NCBI GenBank assembly: GCA_958295915.1
Contig: OY282381.1
Span: 4,610,722-4,674,721 of the forward strand
Origin: an uncultured Caldilineaceae bacterium
GTDB taxonomy: Bacteria; Chloroflexota; Anaerolineae; Caldilineales; Caldilineaceae
Direction of reading: 5' to 3'
Length of the DNA: 64,000 nt
The notes beneath the pieces are model-generated. The model saw only the letters and a list, made by a program, of their open reading frames with translations. It searched no databases and was not told where the DNA came from. The translations under genes were made by a program, and so were the position numbers. Shown here piece after piece: positions 9,302 through 19,948 of this stretch (positions are counted from its first letter, which is position 1; each line of letters begins with the position of its first letter).

Positions 9302-10165
9302 GTGGCCATTACGCGTACCCGGGTTGCGGATGATACATGGGTTTTCACCAGTGCGCTGTACGCAGAGGTGAACGCTGGTCTGATTGTATCCTCAAACGGA
9401 GGCATCCTCGTTGATACGCTGCCGTTTCCTTCAGAGACCAAACAGATTATCGACTTTGCGGCTCAGGTATGCCCGGCCGGGATTCGCTATCTGATCAACA
9501 CCATCAGCCACGCGGACCACGTCTATGGCTCCTGTTTTTTCCCAGAGGCTGAACTGGTCGCCCATGAAACCGCTCGCGATCTGTTAATTCACTACGGTCG
9601 CAAAGCTCTGGAGGATGCGAGAGAGTACACCGTCGAACTGCTGAAAGTCGAAATCCGCTTGCCCAAAATCGTCTTTAATGAGGGCGCGATCATCCGCCTG
9701 GGCGACAAGACAGTGCATATTATGCATGCGCCGGGACCAGGGCCGGATGTGTGCGTTGTGCATGTGCGGGAGGAGAAAGTTCTTTTCGCCAGCGATCTCA
9801 TAATGCCGGTGCCGGTCATTGCCACCCCCTTCGCCAATATCGAAAAATACAAACAGTCTCTGCACAATTTGCACGAATTTAATCTGGAAACGATCGTCCA
9901 GGGACACGGAGATATTCTCCTGCGCGGGGAAGTGACCCCCGGCATCGAGGAGAGTATCCAGTATTTGAACGACATTGAAGCGTTGGTCGACCGGCTGATG
10001 ACCGAAGGGGCCACCAAAGCCGAGCTACTGAGCAATGATATCGAAAAGTTCGGACGCAACCGCATCCCCCTTGGCGGCCTGGTGCAAAATTTCCATCAGG
10101 CCAATCTGCTCTTCCTCTGGGAGAAGGCAAAGGCTGCGCAACGCAAAATACGCCAAGTCGCCTAA
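9302..10165 (+). CDS. Metallo-beta-lactamase-fold protein with an altered metal site
   Basis: 287 residues, with a GTG start behind gggaaggagaaag. The fold is indicated by the N-terminal NAGLIVSSNGGILVDTLP, the active-site loop NTISHADHVYG, LFASDLIMP and VQGHGD. In the canonical HxHxDH motif the first His is replaced by Ile (ISHADH). The next His, normally in a PGHT-like turn, is replaced in APGPGPDVC. The second motif His, the Asp/His pair, the bridging Asp (ASD) and the last His (GHGD) remain. This would remove two of three site-1 zinc ligands while leaving site 2. It could be a mononuclear hydrolase or a non-zinc relative; the substrate is unknown. It is the fourth gene of the sugar-related cluster but has its own candidate promoter. 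Confidence 0.8.
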   Translation: MAITRTRVADDTWVFTSALYAEVNAGLIVSSNGGILVDTLPFPSETKQIIDFAAQVCPAGIRYLINTISHADHVYGSCFFPEAELVAHETARDLLIHYGRKALEDAREYTVELLKVEIRLPKIVFNEGAIIRLGDKTVHIMHAPGPGPDVCVVHVREEKVLFASDLIMPVPVIATPFANIEKYKQSLHNLHEFNLETIVQGHGDILLRGEVTPGIEESIQYLNDIEALVDRLMTEGATKAELLSNDIEKFGRNRIPLGGLVQNFHQANLLFLWEKAKAAQRKIRQVA

Positions 10166-10266
10166 GGCTGTCAGCGGCAAGCGAAACAGTAGCGAAACAG
10201 TATAGTATATCCCGCAACCTTCCTGAAAATCCGGCAAATCCTGATCAGATTTACGCCTGTGGACAG

Positions 10267-11052
10267 ATGTCACCGCAAAGCGAAGCCAACGTGAACCGAA
10301 AACTGGAAACGATTGTCAGCCAAATCGCAGACCTGTCGCCCGGGCAGCGACGACAGCTTTTGCGTCAGTTGAAGGCTATGGGCCTGCTGGAACCAGAGAC
10401 ACTGCTGTCAGATCGCAATGCGCTTCCCATCGCGCTGGCTGTGCAGCCCCCTCTCCTCGCTACATCCGCAGAAAATCGCGGATCAAGGGCAAAAGAGCCA
10501 GCGGCTCCCCCCGCGCTTCCGCCACAACCAGCTGACAAACCGCAGCCAGGATCCTACCACTCACCCGTGAGCGGACATGTCGTTGTCGGCGGCCCCCAAT
10601 CAGAGGACGCGCCACCGACGGCGATGTCCCCCCTGCCGGGCCAGGCGCCGGAACAGCCAATCCAAATTGTTTTCGACGGCGGCAGCCGCGGCAATCCAGG
10701 GCAGGGTTACGGCAGTTATGCGCTGGACTGGCCAGGGCAGGCCAGGCAGATCGTCCAGCTGAACTTCGGTGACCAAGTGACGAACAATGAAGCCGAGTAC
10801 GACACGCTTATCGCAGGGCTGGAGGCAGTGCGCAAACGTCTGCTGGAACAGAAAGCCGACCCCAAATCGGTAACGCTAAGCATTTGGGGTGATTCCCAAC
10901 TGGTGTGCAATCAGGTTCGAGGTGACTGGCGCTGCAAGGAGCCGCGCCTGCAGGCGCGGCTGAAGAAAGCCCGCGCACTGCTTAGCGCTTTTGGCAGAGC
11001 GACCCTCAACTATCATCCCAGAAAGAAAAGTGTAGAAATTCTGGGGCATTGA
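10267..11052 (+). CDS. Ribonuclease HI-family protein with an N-terminal helical/Pro-rich region
   Basis: 261 residues. Residues ~130-261 form an RNase H fold: FDGGSRGNPGQGYGSYALDW (first catalytic Asp), NNEAEY (Glu) and WGDSQLVCNQV (second Asp). The end reads YHPRKKSVEILGH, where classical RNase HI has an Asp and a longer tail; the fourth acidic residue may be the Glu here, so activity should not be assumed. Residues 1-45 are a short amphipathic region (LSPGQRRQLLRQLKAMGLL) and 60-125 are a Pro/Ala-rich linker. Such two-part RNase HI proteins could act on RNA-DNA hybrids or be tethered by the N-terminal region. It is flanked by the MBL gene upstream and by the convergent folD downstream. A direct duplication gcgaaacagta lies just upstream (10180-10201). 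Confidence 0.85.
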   Translation: MSPQSEANVNRKLETIVSQIADLSPGQRRQLLRQLKAMGLLEPETLLSDRNALPIALAVQPPLLATSAENRGSRAKEPAAPPALPPQPADKPQPGSYHSPVSGHVVVGGPQSEDAPPTAMSPLPGQAPEQPIQIVFDGGSRGNPGQGYGSYALDWPGQARQIVQLNFGDQVTNNEAEYDTLIAGLEAVRKRLLEQKADPKSVTLSIWGDSQLVCNQVRGDWRCKEPRLQARLKKARALLSAFGRATLNYHPRKKSVEILGH

Positions 11053-11105
11053 GAAGCCGGGCGACAAGGACACTGGACGAAACTGAAGACAGCAAGGAAA
11101 GAGCG

Positions 11106-11963
11106 TTATGCGCCGACGCTGCGTCGGTAGGCATCCAGAAGATTCCGCATCAACAGTACGTTTGTCATAGGCCCCGTGCCGCCGGGAACCGGCGTCAACA
11201 TGCCCGCTACCGCGGCCACGCTTTCCTGTTCGCAATCGCCTTTCAAAGCGCCATCGCTGTAGGTCATACCAAAATCGACGACAACCGCACCCGGTTTGAT
11301 CCAATCACCTGTAACCATTTCAGGCCGACCCACTGCTACACAGAGAATGTCCGCTTCTCTGGCGACAGCAGGCAGATCTTGCGTGCGGCTATGGGCAATC
11401 GTCACAGTGCAATGCCGATGCAGCAAAAGCAGAGCCATCGGTTTACCGACGATATCACTGCGACCAATTACAACAGCTTTCTTGCCCTTGAAAGCCACGC
11501 CGGCATCTTCCAGCAATCGGATACCGCCAGCCGGAGTGGCCGGCACAAAATAGGGCCGCCGCTGGGCAGCCAGCCGGCCTGCATTGAGCGGATGGACACC
11601 GTCCACATCTTTGGCCGGATTCAGACCGTCAAGTAACAACGATTCGTCGATCTGATCCGGCAGTGGCGCCAACACCATGATGCCATGTACAGTCCCGTCA
11701 TCGTTCAGCGCGCCCAGGGCCGCTTGGACATCCCCCTGGCTGCTATCATTCTTTAACTCTACCGGGCGGAAGGCAATGCCGACGCGTAGGCAGGCGCGCT
11801 TGATGGCGCGGACATAGCCGGCGGCGGCCGCATCTATGCCGACCTGTAGCGCGGCCAAAGTCGGTGGCGCGCTGCTCTCTCCCGCCAGTTGAGCAAATGT
11901 CTCTTTCAACTCAGCCTGCAACTGTTTGGCGCGTTCCCGCCCGGTCAGAAGGTGAGCGCTCAT
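11106..11963 (-). CDS. folD: Bifunctional methylenetetrahydrofolate dehydrogenase/methenyl-THF cyclohydrolase
   Basis: Interconverts 5,10-methylene-, methenyl- and 10-formyl-THF using NADP. The 285 residues show YVRAIKRACLRVGI (catalytic Lys), PLPDQIDES, KDVDGVHPLNAG, VVIGRSDIVGKPMALLL for NADP binding, and TPVPGGTGPMT. The usual PCTPxG is PATPAGG here; that Cys is not essential in the family. The ATG (11963-11961) overlaps the upstream fchA stop by four bases (ATGA), indicating translational coupling. Confidence 0.95.
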   Translation of the reverse strand: MSAHLLTGRERAKQLQAELKETFAQLAGESSAPPTLAALQVGIDAAAAGYVRAIKRACLRVGIAFRPVELKNDSSQGDVQAALGALNDDGTVHGIMVLAPLPDQIDESLLLDGLNPAKDVDGVHPLNAGRLAAQRRPYFVPATPAGGIRLLEDAGVAFKGKKAVVIGRSDIVGKPMALLLLHRHCTVTIAHSRTQDLPAVAREADILCVAVGRPEMVTGDWIKPGAVVVDFGMTYSDGALKGDCEQESVAAVAGMLTPVPGGTGPMTNVLLMRNLLDAYRRSVGA

Positions 11964-12607
11964 ATGGCCATCTCCAGTGTCTCTGTACAGGAGGCGCGGG
12001 CCGCGACATAGGCGTTCTCAGCAGTGGTTGCCAACGCCGCCACCTTTCCCCGCCATTCGGTCACGTAGACATCATCTTTCAGATATTTCAGATTGATGTT
12101 GACATTTACCAACGCGCTGTGCAGAGCGGCGAAGGCCAGATGGGCGGCGGCAGCGGCATCACTGACCACATTGGCGTTGCCCTTCTCGGCGATGGGACGG
12201 GTCAGTTCCAGAAGTTCAGCGCACAGGGCAGCGATGGAAAACGGAACCTCAGTCGCGCCTCGCAAAGCCGCTTGCATGGCTGCGCCGCGGGCCGCTTTCT
12301 CCGCGTCGCTCGAACGCGGCATCGCGTAACAGGCGGCCACCGCGCCGAAGGCTTCAGCGTCTTTGTCCGCAAGAGCCAGAAGTTCAGCCCGCATAGTCTC
12401 CGTCCGACGCAAATAACCCTGCATCTCCTCTTCCACATCCTCGTATTTTCTACGACCGACGGTGAAGTTCAGGACCATACTGAGCAGTGCGGCCGCCTGG
12501 CTACCGGTAAACGCGGCGGCCGCGCCTCCACCCGGTGTGGATTCGCCCGCGGCCAGGGCATCCAGGAACGCGTGAATAGAATTGTGAGCTGTCGCGAGAT
12601 CTGTCAC
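11960..12607 (-). CDS. fchA: Cyclodeaminase/cyclohydrolase family protein (FchA/FTCD-C type)
   Basis: All-helical family shared by formimidoyl-THF cyclodeaminase and methenyl-THF cyclohydrolase, both producing or using 5,10-methenyl-THF. Signatures are STPGGGAAAAFTGSQAAALL, MVLNFTVGRRKY, AEKGNANVVSDAAAAAHLA and NVNINLKYLKD. I chose the GTG at 12607 because it follows ggggattgacc, a better ribosome-binding site than that of a GTG at 12640, which would add 11 residues. The coupled folD downstream makes a one-carbon folate pair; which of the two chemistries it performs cannot be decided without a formiminotransferase in view. Confidence 0.88.
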   Translation of the reverse strand: MTDLATAHNSIHAFLDALAAGESTPGGGAAAAFTGSQAAALLSMVLNFTVGRRKYEDVEEEMQGYLRRTETMRAELLALADKDAEAFGAVAACYAMPRSSDAEKAARGAAMQAALRGATEVPFSIAALCAELLELTRPIAEKGNANVVSDAAAAAHLAFAALHSALVNVNINLKYLKDDVYVTEWRGKVAALATTAENAYVAARASCTETLEMAI

Positions 12608-12997
12608 GGTCAATCCCCATTGTCGATGAAAATCGCGCACCGGCGCTGTCTTTCGTATCCGCAGCCTCGATTATACCGCCACCGCGCAGAAAGTACCAGC
12701 CCAATCTGCTTTGGAATGAGATATTTCAGTGGTCACGGCGAAAAAATGCAAAAACGCGACTATGATCGACTAGGATTTGAACGTCGATGCCTCTTTGCGT
12801 CTCCGCGTCCTGGCGACATTGGTGTTCCCTTTCAAAGTGTTCCCTTTCAAAGTGTTCCCTTTCAAAGCGGCTACTCAGTTTACATGCGAATTGGGAAGTG
12901 GCTCACTTTTGCATTCAGGTATCTGTGGTACAATTCTTGAATAAGTGGATTGGAGAGGCAGCGGCCTCACAATATTGCCAGACGCATCAGGAATGAT
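12608..12997. other. Intergenic region between fchA and lon
   Basis: About 390 bp between divergent genes. A TATAAT-like box lies on the minus strand (12675-12670) with a poor -35, possibly for fchA. A TACAAT at 12929-12934 lies about 65 bp before lon, also without a good -35. A triple 15-bp repeat is described separately. I see no CIRCE, HrcA or CtsR operator and no credible coding gene. Confidence 0.6.
12822..12866. repeat. Tandem repeat, 3 x 15 bp
   Basis: The unit gtgttccctttcaaa is repeated three times without a mismatch between 12822 and 12866, upstream of lon. It is a multiple of three bases and open in one frame, but no gene is evident. Confidence 0.9.
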
Positions 12998-15613
12998 ATG
13001 AGTGCCAATACGGATCAGGAACACAAGGATAACGTAGAGCGGGAAGATGAAAATGGACCCGCGGATAACGAAGAGGATCTTTCCACAGCGGCAGAGTCCG
13101 ATCTTCTGAAAATCGAACAGGTCTCCGACGACAATTCATCTATTTCCGATGATCTGCCGGTGCTGCCGTTGCGGGGCATCGTCGTCTATCCGATGATGTG
13201 GCTGCCTCTCACAATCGGACAGGAGCGCAGCATTCAACTGGTGGAAGACACCCTACCCCAAAGCCGCATCATCGCGCTGGTCACCAGCCGCGATGACGCA
13301 GTAGAAGAGCCATCACCGGAACAGATATACAAGATCGGCACCGCAGCGCAAGTACACCGGGTGTTGAAGGCCCCAGACGGCACCATTCGCCTGGCCGTGC
13401 AGGGGCTGGAACGCATTCGCTTGATCGAATACATTCAGGAGAAGCCGTACCTGCGTGCCCGGGTAGAGGTTCTGCCGGAAACGCTGGAAGAGGGCCTGAA
13501 AATCGAAGCGTCGGTTCGGGCAGTGCAGGATCTGTTCCGACGGCTGGTGGAACTGGACGGGCAAATGCCGGATGAGCTGGCCGTGATGGCGGCCAATGTA
13601 GAAAATGCCCGTCAGTTGGCCTACCTGGTTGCCAGCAGCATCCGCCTGGAGATGAAAGATGCCCAGGAAATCTTGGACATGGACAGCGTCCAGGAGAAAC
13701 TGCTGCGCCTGACGCAACTCCTCAATAAAGAAGTGGATGTGATGGAGCTGGGCCACAAGATCCAATCCCAGGCCCACGGCGAGATGGAGCGGATGCAGCG
13801 AGACTTTTTCCTGCGGGAGCAGTTAAAGGCGATTCAGAAAGAGCTGGGTGAAGAAGACGAGCAGGAAGCCGACATACGCGAGTTGGAAGAACGCATCGAA
13901 GCGGCGGGTATGCCGGAAGAAGCCGACAAAGAGGCTCGGCGCGAACTCAACCGTATGCGACGAATGCCGATTCAGGCAGCCGAGTACAGCGTCATCAAAA
14001 CCTATCTCGACCTGATGGTGTCTTTGCCCTGGCAGAAAACCACGGACGACAATCTGGACATCACCCACGCACGGCAAGTTCTGGAAGAAGATCACTACGG
14101 CCTGGCTGAGATCAAAGATCGCATTGTCGAGTATTTGGCCGTGCGTAAACTACGAGCCGAGCGCAAGACCGAACGCGAAGAAGAGACCGAAGACGATGCA
14201 CGGGACAAGATCCGCCGCGAAAGGGAAGGTGTGCTCCTCTGTTTTGTCGGGCCCCCAGGGGTAGGCAAAACGAGCCTGGGCATCAGCATCGCACGGGCAA
14301 TGGGACGTAAGTTTGTGCGCTTGGCTTTGGGCGGCGTACGCGATGAAGCAGAGATCCGAGGCTTTCGCCGCACGTACATCGGCTCGATGCCAGGGCGCAT
14401 CATCCAGAGCCTGCGTCGCGTCGAGTCAAAAAATCCGGTCTTTATGCTGGATGAAGTGGATAAACTAGGCCGGGATTTTCGCGGCGATCCGACCAGTGCG
14501 CTGCTTGAAGTGTTAGATCCAGAACAGAACCGGGAGTTTCGCGATCATTACCTGGATGTGCCCTTTGATCTAAGCGAAGTCATGTTCATCACCACCGCCA
14601 ATATGCTGGATACAATTCCCGGCCCTCTGCGCGATCGGATGGAGATCATTCCGCTCAGCAGCTACACCGAAAACGAGAAGGTGCAGATCGCCCAGCAGTA
14701 CCTGGTCCGACGGCAGATCAAAGAAAACGGCCTGCGAGACGCTGAGATCGCTTTCGATGACGCAACTCTGCGCAAAATCGTGCATGATTATACCCGAGAA
14801 GCAGGCGTGCGCAATCTGGAACGCGAGATTGGCAAGATCTGCCGCAAAGTCGCCGCCAACATCGCCGCTGGCGCACTCACCGGAGACGTGAACGTCACTA
14901 CCGCATCCCTGGTAGAGTATCTGGGGAAACGACGCTTCCAGCGCGAAGAGATTGCAAATCGCATACGCATGCCAGGGGTGGCGGTTGGGCTTTCCTGGAC
15001 GATGACCGGAGGCGAAATCCTCTTCTTCGAAGCAACGAAGATGCCCGGCAAGAAAGGTTTCGTTCTCACCGGTCAGTTGGGGGATGTGATGAAGGAGAGC
15101 GCCCAAGCCGCACTCAGTTATGTGCGCAGCCGCGCGCATGAACTCAAAATTGCCCCCGATTTCTTTGAAAATATCGACATTCATCTGCATATTCCTGAAG
15201 GCGCGCTGCCAAAAGACGGCCCCAGCGCAGGCGTGACCATGGTAACAGCCCTCGCCAGCCTGCTCACCGCCCGTTCAGTGCATCCCGATATCGGCATGAC
15301 CGGCGAAGTGACTTTACGCGGCAAAGTGCTGCGTATCGGTGGCCTGAAGGAAAAAGTGTTGGCCGCGGCCAGAGCCGGCCTGGGCGTCATCATCATGCCG
15401 GCCGCCAATGAAGCCGATCTGGAAGATGTGCCAGAGAATGTTCGCGAGGCTATGACATTCATTCCAGTGGAAACAGTCGATGAAGTGCTGGAAGCCTCCC
15501 TGCAAGATCCCGTTTCGCTGGACCATGCCATCGACATGCCGGATGAGGCCGTGCATACCCGTGTTGTCGAGCCTGTTGAAGAACCTTTGGAGCGTGTCGA
15601 ATACGTATCGTAG
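12998..15613 (+). CDS. lon: ATP-dependent endopeptidase Lon
   Basis: Cytoplasmic AAA+ protease that degrades misfolded and regulatory proteins. The 871 residues contain an N-terminal substrate domain starting at DLPVLPLRGIVVYP (after an acidic, probably disordered ~60-residue leader), a coiled region, the AAA+ module with Walker A GPPGVGKTS and Walker B FMLDEVDKLG, and the serine-lysine protease domain with catalytic Ser in PKDGPSAGVTM and Lys in GLKEKVLAA. I chose the ATG at 12998 (MSANTDQEH), preceded by caggaatgat; an in-frame start at 12950 has no support. The C-terminus extends ~50 acidic residues past the usual end. The leader and tail make it longer than E. coli Lon (784 residues). Confidence 0.97.
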   Translation: MSANTDQEHKDNVEREDENGPADNEEDLSTAAESDLLKIEQVSDDNSSISDDLPVLPLRGIVVYPMMWLPLTIGQERSIQLVEDTLPQSRIIALVTSRDDAVEEPSPEQIYKIGTAAQVHRVLKAPDGTIRLAVQGLERIRLIEYIQEKPYLRARVEVLPETLEEGLKIEASVRAVQDLFRRLVELDGQMPDELAVMAANVENARQLAYLVASSIRLEMKDAQEILDMDSVQEKLLRLTQLLNKEVDVMELGHKIQSQAHGEMERMQRDFFLREQLKAIQKELGEEDEQEADIRELEERIEAAGMPEEADKEARRELNRMRRMPIQAAEYSVIKTYLDLMVSLPWQKTTDDNLDITHARQVLEEDHYGLAEIKDRIVEYLAVRKLRAERKTEREEETEDDARDKIRREREGVLLCFVGPPGVGKTSLGISIARAMGRKFVRLALGGVRDEAEIRGFRRTYIGSMPGRIIQSLRRVESKNPVFMLDEVDKLGRDFRGDPTSALLEVLDPEQNREFRDHYLDVPFDLSEVMFITTANMLDTIPGPLRDRMEIIPLSSYTENEKVQIAQQYLVRRQIKENGLRDAEIAFDDATLRKIVHDYTREAGVRNLEREIGKICRKVAANIAAGALTGDVNVTTASLVEYLGKRRFQREEIANRIRMPGVAVGLSWTMTGGEILFFEATKMPGKKGFVLTGQLGDVMKESAQAALSYVRSRAHELKIAPDFFENIDIHLHIPEGALPKDGPSAGVTMVTALASLLTARSVHPDIGMTGEVTLRGKVLRIGGLKEKVLAAARAGLGVIIMPAANEADLEDVPENVREAMTFIPVETVDEVLEASLQDPVSLDHAIDMPDEAVHTRVVEPVEEPLERVEYVS

Positions 15614-15655
15614 AGATCGATTCGCCAGGCCAGAAAACACTGCCACGGTGGTTTT

Positions 15656-17485
<1,830 letters not shown>

Positions 17486-17504
17486 CGGAACGCCCCGCCA
17501 AATG

Positions 17505-18374
17505 TCACCAAACATAGATCACTGCCACCACAGACAAGACCCACACACTGATGGCCGCCAGCAATGGCCGGTCCTCAAACAACAGATCTTCAGGCGCGTC
17601 CCCCCGTTGTTCTACATGAATCAGGTACAGATAACGGAACACAATGAACACAATGAACGGGACAGTCAGCATCATCTGGGATGGGCCGGCCAGAGCGGTT
17701 TCCGCCTCAAAGCTGTAGAAGGTGTAGCTGATCAGACCACTGGCGGTGACGATGTTGATGATCTGATCCAGGAATGGCAAGTTATACTGTTTCAAACTGC
17801 TCCGATGACCAGGCGCGCTGTCCTCGAGTAAGACAAGCTCGTTTCGGCGTTTGCCGAAACCGATGAACAGCGCCAGCAGGCTGACGCAGACGTATAACCA
17901 TGGACTGAAGTTGTTGACATCCACGATCAGGACACCGACAACGATCCGCAGTACGAAAAATACCGCAATCATCATCACATCGATGATCACCAGATTTTTG
18001 AGATAGAAACTATACGCCACATTGAGAATCAGGTACGCCGCCAACGTCAGCCCAACAGAAGCATCGACCAACCCAGTTCCCAGGATACTGACGCTGGCCA
18101 AAACAACCAGAGCCGCTTTGGCCAGCGTAGGGCTCAGCTGTCCGCTGGGCAGAGGCCGTAAACGCTTGCGGGGATGAAGACGATCTTTTTCGATATCGAC
18201 CAGATCATTCAGAATGTAGACGCTGCTGGCAATCAGGCAGAAGCCGATGAAAGCAGTGACAGCAGCCAGACCCATGGCCGGTTCCAGTAGTTTGCCATCG
18301 AAGACCAACCCTACCAGAACGAATGCATTCTTGGTCCACTGTTTGGGTCGCATCGTGCGCAGCAGATTGAACAT
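17505..18374 (-). CDS. UbiA-family prenyltransferase, decaprenyl-phosphate phosphoribosyltransferase-like
   Basis: Integral membrane UbiA-superfamily enzyme. The first Asp-rich motif and its context, NDLVDIEKDRLHPRKRLRPL, match the family that transfers phosphoribose from PRPP to decaprenyl phosphate (Rv3806c-type) rather than quinone-type UbiA, as does the N-terminal MRPKQWTKNAFV. About eight hydrophobic segments are visible. I favour the ATG at 18374 (MFNLLRTMRPKQW), giving 289 residues; an in-frame ATG at 18458 would prepend a polar, unconserved 28 residues. The product may feed a cell-wall or glycolipid pentose donor; no arabinosyltransferase or DprE gene is nearby. Convergent with the PHP gene. 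Confidence 0.88.
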   Translation of the reverse strand: MFNLLRTMRPKQWTKNAFVLVGLVFDGKLLEPAMGLAAVTAFIGFCLIASSVYILNDLVDIEKDRLHPRKRLRPLPSGQLSPTLAKAALVVLASVSILGTGLVDASVGLTLAAYLILNVAYSFYLKNLVIIDVMMIAVFFVLRIVVGVLIVDVNNFSPWLYVCVSLLALFIGFGKRRNELVLLEDSAPGHRSSLKQYNLPFLDQIINIVTASGLISYTFYSFEAETALAGPSQMMLTVPFIVFIVFRYLYLIHVEQRGDAPEDLLFEDRPLLAAISVWVLSVVAVIYVW

Positions 18375-18492
18375 ATGGCGGCGCACAGATGAAGTGTAAC
18401 CGGGTGATTGTGTCTGGCTCGCAGCTTGAGACGGGTACGGATCGGCGGAGCGGCGCATTGAATAGACTCCGGAGCGTAGGTGTTTGAAGCCA

Positions 18493-18520
18493 ATGATACT
18501 GTACCAGAAACGCAGGACAA
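18493..18520 (-). promoter_or_regulatory. Possible promoter for the UbiA-family gene
   Basis: On the minus strand TTGTCC (18520-18515) and TATCAT (18498-18493) are separated by 16 bp in the divergent gap between this gene and the CNNM gene at 18560. Confidence 0.35.
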
Positions 18521-18559
18521 AATTCTGACCCGCTCGCTACAACGCGCCACCAGATAAAT

Positions 18560-19948
18560 ATGGCAGTTCTCCTTATCATTCTTGTCGTTATTCTCCTCAT
18601 CACCCTGAACGGCCTCTTCGTTGCCGCAGAGATCAGCACTATAGGCGCGCGGCGGGCGCGCATCGCGCAAGAGTCTGCAGAGGGCAACCGCAGGGCCCGG
18701 ATGCTGTTGCCGATTTTGGAAAGTCCGAATCAGCTGGACAACTACATCGCTGCCTGTCAGTTGGGAATCACGCTCTCCAGTCTCGTATTGGGGTTTTACG
18801 GCCAGGCGGTTATCACGCCCCTGGTGACGCCACTGTTAAGCAGCTCCGGGTTGGTGGCCCAAGGGGCGGCTACGTCCATCGCCGCTACCGGCGTCTTGGT
18901 CTTTCTAACCGTTACTCAGGTGGCGCTCAGCGAACTGGCGCCCAAAACCGTCGGCATCCAGTTCCCCGAACGGATAGCTCTCTTGTTGGTGCTGCCAGTG
19001 AGGTGGGCGATAGTTTTGTTGTGGCCGCTCATCTGGTTCTTTAATGGCAGCGGTCGGCTGTTTTTGCGCCTGATCGGAATCAAGGCCGTCGCGGAAGGGA
19101 TGCGCATCCATGCGCCAGAAGAGATCCTGATGCTGGTTCAGGAAAGCGGCGAAGGCGGACTGCTGGAAGAGGCCGAAAAAGAACTGCTGGAGAATACGCT
19201 GCAATTGCGCCAGCGCTCTGTGCGCCATGTCATTGTCCCTCGTACACAGCTACTGGCCGCGCCGATAGAGATGCCCGCCGCGGATCTGCTGCGCCTGCTG
19301 GCGGAATCGAGCCATTCTCGCCTCCCCCTATACGAGGATTCCCTCGACAATATCGTCGGCGTCGTCCATCTGAAAGACCTTCTTTATCTGGACATCAACA
19401 CAGGCCCGGCAGGGTCTGAGCCTCTGTCGTCTGAGTCCACATCCGCGCCATCCGAGCCGGATTGTGACATCCGCAACGTAATGCGAGTGCCGCCCTATGT
19501 GCCGGCAACCGCGCCAGTGGAGCAGGTATTCCGTCAGCTTCAGCGCGAACATTACCACATGGCCGTTGTCATCGATGAGTATGGAGGCACAGCCGGAATC
19601 GTGACCTTCGAAGATCTGATTGAAGAGATTTTTGGTGATATTACGGATGAGTTTGATACAGACAGCCAGGAAGTAGCCTTGGGCCAGGACGGCCGTCTAC
19701 TTCTCGAAGGGGATGTCGATCTGGAACGTCTGTCTACGATGCTGAAGACACCTTTGGTGTACGAAGATGTTGACACCCTCGGCGGAGCGATCCTGGCGGT
19801 GTTGGGCGCAATTCCGGAACCGGGCCAGGAGGTACAGTTACATGGCTTTGATTTTCGGGTGGAAAAAGTGAGTGGCTATGCGGTTTCCCAAGTCAGTTTA
19901 GAGCTTCCAGACGATGTGGTGGAGCGGGTGCGGGTGGAGCTAAGCTAG
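18560..19948 (+). CDS. CNNM/CorC-type membrane protein with CBS pair (copy 1)
   Basis: 462 residues in the hemolysin-C/CorC/YhdP-like family implicated in Mg2+/Co2+ homeostasis. An N-terminal DUF21 (CNNM) domain has several transmembrane helices, starting ILVVILLITLNGLFVAAEIS, with the conserved QLGITLSSL. A CBS pair follows (VPRTQLLAAPIEMP ... SHSRLPLYEDSLDNIVGVVH and YHMAVVIDEYGGTAGIVTFED). The C-terminal transporter-associated domain begins VALGQDGRLLLEGDV. An acidic/Ser-rich insert of ~25 residues splits the CBS pair and is absent from copy 2. The ATG at 18560 lacks a strong ribosome-binding site. Its stop overlaps the next start by one base, indicating coupling. Confidence 0.92.
   Translation: MAVLLIILVVILLITLNGLFVAAEISTIGARRARIAQESAEGNRRARMLLPILESPNQLDNYIAACQLGITLSSLVLGFYGQAVITPLVTPLLSSSGLVAQGAATSIAATGVLVFLTVTQVALSELAPKTVGIQFPERIALLLVLPVRWAIVLLWPLIWFFNGSGRLFLRLIGIKAVAEGMRIHAPEEILMLVQESGEGGLLEEAEKELLENTLQLRQRSVRHVIVPRTQLLAAPIEMPAADLLRLLAESSHSRLPLYEDSLDNIVGVVHLKDLLYLDINTGPAGSEPLSSESTSAPSEPDCDIRNVMRVPPYVPATAPVEQVFRQLQREHYHMAVVIDEYGGTAGIVTFEDLIEEIFGDITDEFDTDSQEVALGQDGRLLLEGDVDLERLSTMLKTPLVYEDVDTLGGAILAVLGAIPEPGQEVQLHGFDFRVEKVSGYAVSQVSLELPDDVVERVRVELS

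Noticed and set aside
12822..12866. CRISPR-like repeat upstream of lon
   Set aside because: The units are contiguous with no spacers; it is a simple tandem repeat. No other repeat-spacer pattern or cas gene is present.
11864..12940. Long plus-strand open frame opposite folD and fchA
   Set aside because: It is antisense to two clear folate genes. Its translation lacks any family motif and ends in the 15-bp tandem repeat.
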